A DNA stretch of 64,000 nt from Turnera subulata. Lineage: Eukaryota; Streptophyta; Magnoliopsida; Malpighiales; Passifloraceae. Made by a program: the position numbers and the translations under genes. The stretch is taken from positions 125,358-189,357 of the forward strand of contig JAKUCV010000214.1 in the NCBI GenBank assembly GCA_028386065.3. Reading direction: 5' to 3'. Of this stretch, positions 61,215-64,000 are shown piece after piece (positions within the stretch are counted from its first letter, which is position 1; the number at the start of each line of letters is the position of its first letter). Under the pieces are notes generated by a model. That model saw only the letters and a program-made list of their open reading frames with translations, did no database searches and was not told the origin of the DNA.

Positions 61215-61468
61215 AAGAGCCAATCTTTGACAACACCGGCCACATTCATGGTCAAAGCCGAAGTCTTTCCGACAAGCAAGAAGACAGCCAGATTCAAAGC
61301 AAAAGCGACGGCCCCCAATTGGAGGATGACCCCCCAGCTGTCGAATCTGGCCTCGCCGTAGGCGGCAATGGCGACGCCGAAGGAGATCGAGAGCATGTTG
61401 GCCATGGTGTCGGACTTGAAGGGCTCGCGCTTGAAGAGGACGCCAATGGCGTAGTCGGTGAAGGAGAG
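61215..61468 (-). pseudogene. Captured fragment of a sugar-phosphate/phosphate translocator gene
   Basis: The minus strand reads [20 protein letters not shown], then [20 protein letters not shown], then after a shortened middle [20 protein letters not shown] and GVVKDWLLI. This is the drug/metabolite-transporter fold of the plant triose-phosphate/sugar-phosphate translocator family. The segment normally lying between GAVAF and LNLAVF is missing, so it joins two separate parts of the parent protein. Frame intact but truncated at both ends. Confidence 0.8.
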
Positions 61469-62025
61469 TGTGGCAGAGAGGGGAGGGAGCGGGATTGGGG
61501 GCCTGAGGCTGTGGTGGTGGGCGCAGCTAGGAGGAAGGGGAGGAGAGGAGGATGAGGGAGGGGCGAATCGGGAGGAGGAGGCGAGGAGGAAGGGGGAAGA
61601 GGAGTCAGAGAGGAGGCGGGCGCGGGAGGAGGAAGGGGAGGAGAGGAGGATGAGGGCGAGGTAGGGGGCCAGCGGTGGTGAAAGAGGGACAGGAGGATTT
61701 TATTTTGTTATTGTTTTATTTTGGTAAGTTTAGGTTTTTTATTTTGTTTAGTTAATCTTTATTTTAAATATTAATCATCATTAATTAAATTTATAATCTT
61801 AAATTTTTAATTTCGTAATTTTTAAATTTTTTAAATTTATAATTATTTTCCACGTGTTGACTTAACGGCCAGGTCAACAAAAAATTGACGGAAACATGGA
61901 CGGGACTCGATTGGTATTATTTTTGAAGGTTATAGGACTCGAATCGATTGTTTAGAAGTTATAGGACTCAAATGGGATTTCAAAATAAGTTATAGGACTC
62001 CCGGTGAACTTATCCCGTTGTGCCC

Positions 62026-63119
62026 TGCCTAGGCAATATTTAAATTTATACAGGAATGCATATATAATATAAATCATAAAAAAAAAGAAATAAAATGTTT
62101 TGTTATGGTATTCCTTGTACTGTTTTTATTGTTCGATATGGGTCATACTCATTTGCAATGGCAAAGCCGTGCATGTGCACTGCCAATGGCATCAGTGCCT
62201 CTGTGCCTGTAGGGCCTCAGTAACATAATCAAGTTAATGTTTCTTCTTCGTGTTTTTTTTTTTTTTGCACCTAGGTGGATGATGCTTATAAAACCAAAGA
62301 TCAAATAACAGAAAAACAAAGAAATTAAACCCACAAAGAAAAAAAAAGTTGAAATCTTCCTTCTATTTCATGAAGCAGTTGTCGAGGAGTAATAATGTAT
62401 AGCATTTTGATTATTTGAACCAACTGAGAAGGAAAACAATTAAATAAAATAAAAGAAAGAAAGGTGTAAAAGGGAAAATATCATTTTCTCGGATTACTGA
62501 CACTGTCAGTGACAATATCTGTTTTTTTTTTTTAATTTCGGGGAGTAAATATCTGTTTATTTTATTATCTACCACCACCACCCAACCATTTTCTAACATA
62601 ATACGAGAGGAAATAGGGGGGATTAACGAAACACTAGTGACCATCAGATTAGGAAGCCAGCTCCTCTCCTAAATCGGACGGCTATCCTTGCCTTTCTCTC
62701 TCTTCATAAGTCCGGGAAGGGAACAGAAAGTAGAGAGAGAAAGAAGAAAAACAAAAAACAAAACAAAAAAACCAGAAAACCAGACAAGGCCACCGAAGAA
62801 AAGAACCTCTTTTTTGGGGCAGAGACAGAGAGGGAGGGGAGTTGTTTGGTTCCTGGGAATCTGATCCATCCCCCTCTCTCTTCTTCTCTCTTTTATTACA
62901 CACTTCTTACCACTTTCCCAACACCGGAAAACTGCGAAGCAGAAAAACCAAAGATCAAAGCTTTGAAATCAAAACCATAAACATTCAAGAGAAAAAGGAA
63001 GAGAGGAAAACTAAAACCCAAAAAAAAAAAGAGAGAGAAAAAACACGAGTGCCCATCAAAGAAAGAAGAGATTTTGAACTTGTATCTGCATTAGAATTTC
63101 CCTGTGGGTTTCTTTCATA
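62026..63119. other. Promoter and 5' UTR of the SINA-type gene
   Basis: AT-rich to about 62640, then increasingly purine-rich and C/T-rich stretches (62690-63060) typical of a long plant 5' UTR. Several short upstream ORFs occur, including one with an ATG at 62842 that ends at the CDS start. I cannot place the transcription start. Confidence 0.45.
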
Positions 63120-64000
63120 ATGGATTTGGATAACATTGAGTGCGTCTCCACCTCAGATGGGCTCGATGAAGACGAGATCCAGACATCCCAGAACCTGAAC
63201 CATCAGGTCCCTCATCATCACCATCAGTTCTCTTCATCCAAGCTCCACAATGGCGTCAACATTGGCGTCAACAATGGTATGGGCCCTACCGGGATCACTC
63301 CTGCCACCAGCGTACACGAGTTGCTAGAATGCCCTGTTTGCACCAACTCCATGTACCCACCTATCCATCAGGTCTGTGCTTTCTTTTTTTGTCAGGGTTG
63401 GTGTTGTTTTTTTCTTTCATTTTTTTTTTTATTTTGGATAATGTCTAAATTTGCTGACTTTTTGTTTGTCTGGTCCTGTTTCGTTGTTGGGTTTTCTGGG
63501 TTTTTGAAATATTTTGTTGGATTTGATGATTCATGTGAACGTGGCTGGAAATCGTACTGGTGTGGTTTTGGAGTTATTCGTTGGATTGATCTGCAAGTGT
63601 TTAGCTGAAATTAGACTTTGCCTACGGGGTTGATTGAACACCCTTGTTCAAAAGATTTCAGTTTTTGGATTGAGTCATTGAGTCTCTTCCCATGATGCTA
63701 AATTGCATGTCAACCTAGAATCTGGAATTGGGAGAAAACTTTGCTGATACCCATATTCCACCCTCAGGTTTATGAGTTGTTTCAGAATCAAAAAATGTTT
63801 ATGATATCCCAACTAATACATCATTCTTCTGTCCCTAAATTAAGATACTTACCAGGAGATGGATCTATCTCAAAACTCTATTAAGGAATATACTGATATC
63901 GCATTTGTGGCTCATCATTGTTTCTTATGTCACTAGTCCCTTGTGGTGCCAACCAACATTTGAAATTTGGCTTTGCTTCTTTGCAGTGTCATAACGGGCA
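63120..64000 (+). CDS. SINA-type RING E3 ubiquitin ligase (SINAT-like), 5' part only
   Basis: Exon 1 (63120-63371, 84 codons) starts MDLDNIECVSTSDG and contains a His-rich stretch, HELLECPVCTNSMYPPIHQ, and a GT donor at 63372. Exon 2 begins at 63987 (after TTGCAG) with CHNG and runs off the window. ECPVC...HQ|CHNG is the first half of the SINA RING finger. The missing part should hold the rest of the RING, the SIAH zinc finger and the TRAF-like substrate domain. Family role: SINAT proteins ubiquitinate targets in auxin, drought, light and autophagy pathways. The opening residues are typical of plant SINAT proteins. The upstream frame stops before the ATG. Confidence 0.92.

Larger units (their letters stand above)
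60495..62016. mobile_element. Pack-MULE with a perfect 9-bp target duplication
   Basis: Flanked by GTTGTGCCC on both sides (60486-60494 and 62017-62025). The ends are long inverted repeats: left about 60495-60640, right about 61880-62016. Each arm holds three copies of GAGTCCTATAAC and the word CAATCGATTCGAG. The 9-bp duplication and long arms are diagnostic of Mutator-like elements. No transposase is present. The GC-rich interior (about 60790-61680) contains fragments of two unrelated host genes, both in minus orientation. Element length is 1522 bp. Confidence 0.9.

Overview
This is a nuclear window from a flowering plant, almost certainly a eudicot. The evidence is AT-rich intergenic DNA, many short GT-AG introns, plant-specific gene families, long terminal repeat retrotransposons, Mutator-like elements and an integrated plant pararetrovirus. 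All recognised host protein genes are on the + strand. I assembled exon models by hand from splice sites and frame. The three complete multi-exon models each sum to a multiple of three and end at a natural stop.

Layout. 1-14178: a 36-exon gene for a GMI1-type protein (GHKL ATPase plus SMC hinge, DNA repair and recombination). 14864-17059: a Mutator-like element with long inverted repeats and a GC-rich cargo. 17088-23604: a non-autonomous Ty1/copia element on the minus strand, with near-identical 188-bp LTRs, a CTTCC target duplication, a badly decayed pol, many tiny hairpins, an antisense ORF with LINE endonuclease similarity, and paired TGGGCC/AGCCCA motifs. 23605-26291: a small gene for a probable mitoribosomal protein (mL59-like) behind a tandemly duplicated upstream region. 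26597-27232: a 321-bp tandem duplication. 27524-27594: tRNA-Gln(CTG), minus strand.

28233-41400 is a nest of retroelements. A 2.7-kb solo LTR (TATGA target duplication) lies tail-to-tail with a second member of the same family on the minus strand (31334-41400). That second LTR is itself interrupted by a copia-type solo LTR (32140-33677, CATCC duplication) and by an endogenous caulimovirid (about 34453-40941). The viral polyprotein frame is open for 1,713 codons, up to an assembly gap.

42123-42193 is a second, identical tRNA-Gln(CTG). 43838-51430 encodes a KDM3/JHDM2-type JmjC histone demethylase with nine AT-hook-like repeats. 52954-59296 encodes mitochondrial ClpX (15 exons). 60495-62016 is a second Mutator-like element with a perfect 9-bp duplication, carrying pieces of two host genes (a sugar-phosphate translocator and a BRO1/ALIX-type protein). 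63120-64000 is the 5' end of a SINA-type RING E3 ligase gene that runs off the window.

The host genes form no operon or pathway. They are housekeeping genes for genome maintenance, chromatin and organelle function. The accessory interest is in the two repeat-rich blocks, especially two unrelated families of mini-hairpins with conserved loops and changing stems, and the virus copy opened at its tRNA-primer site.
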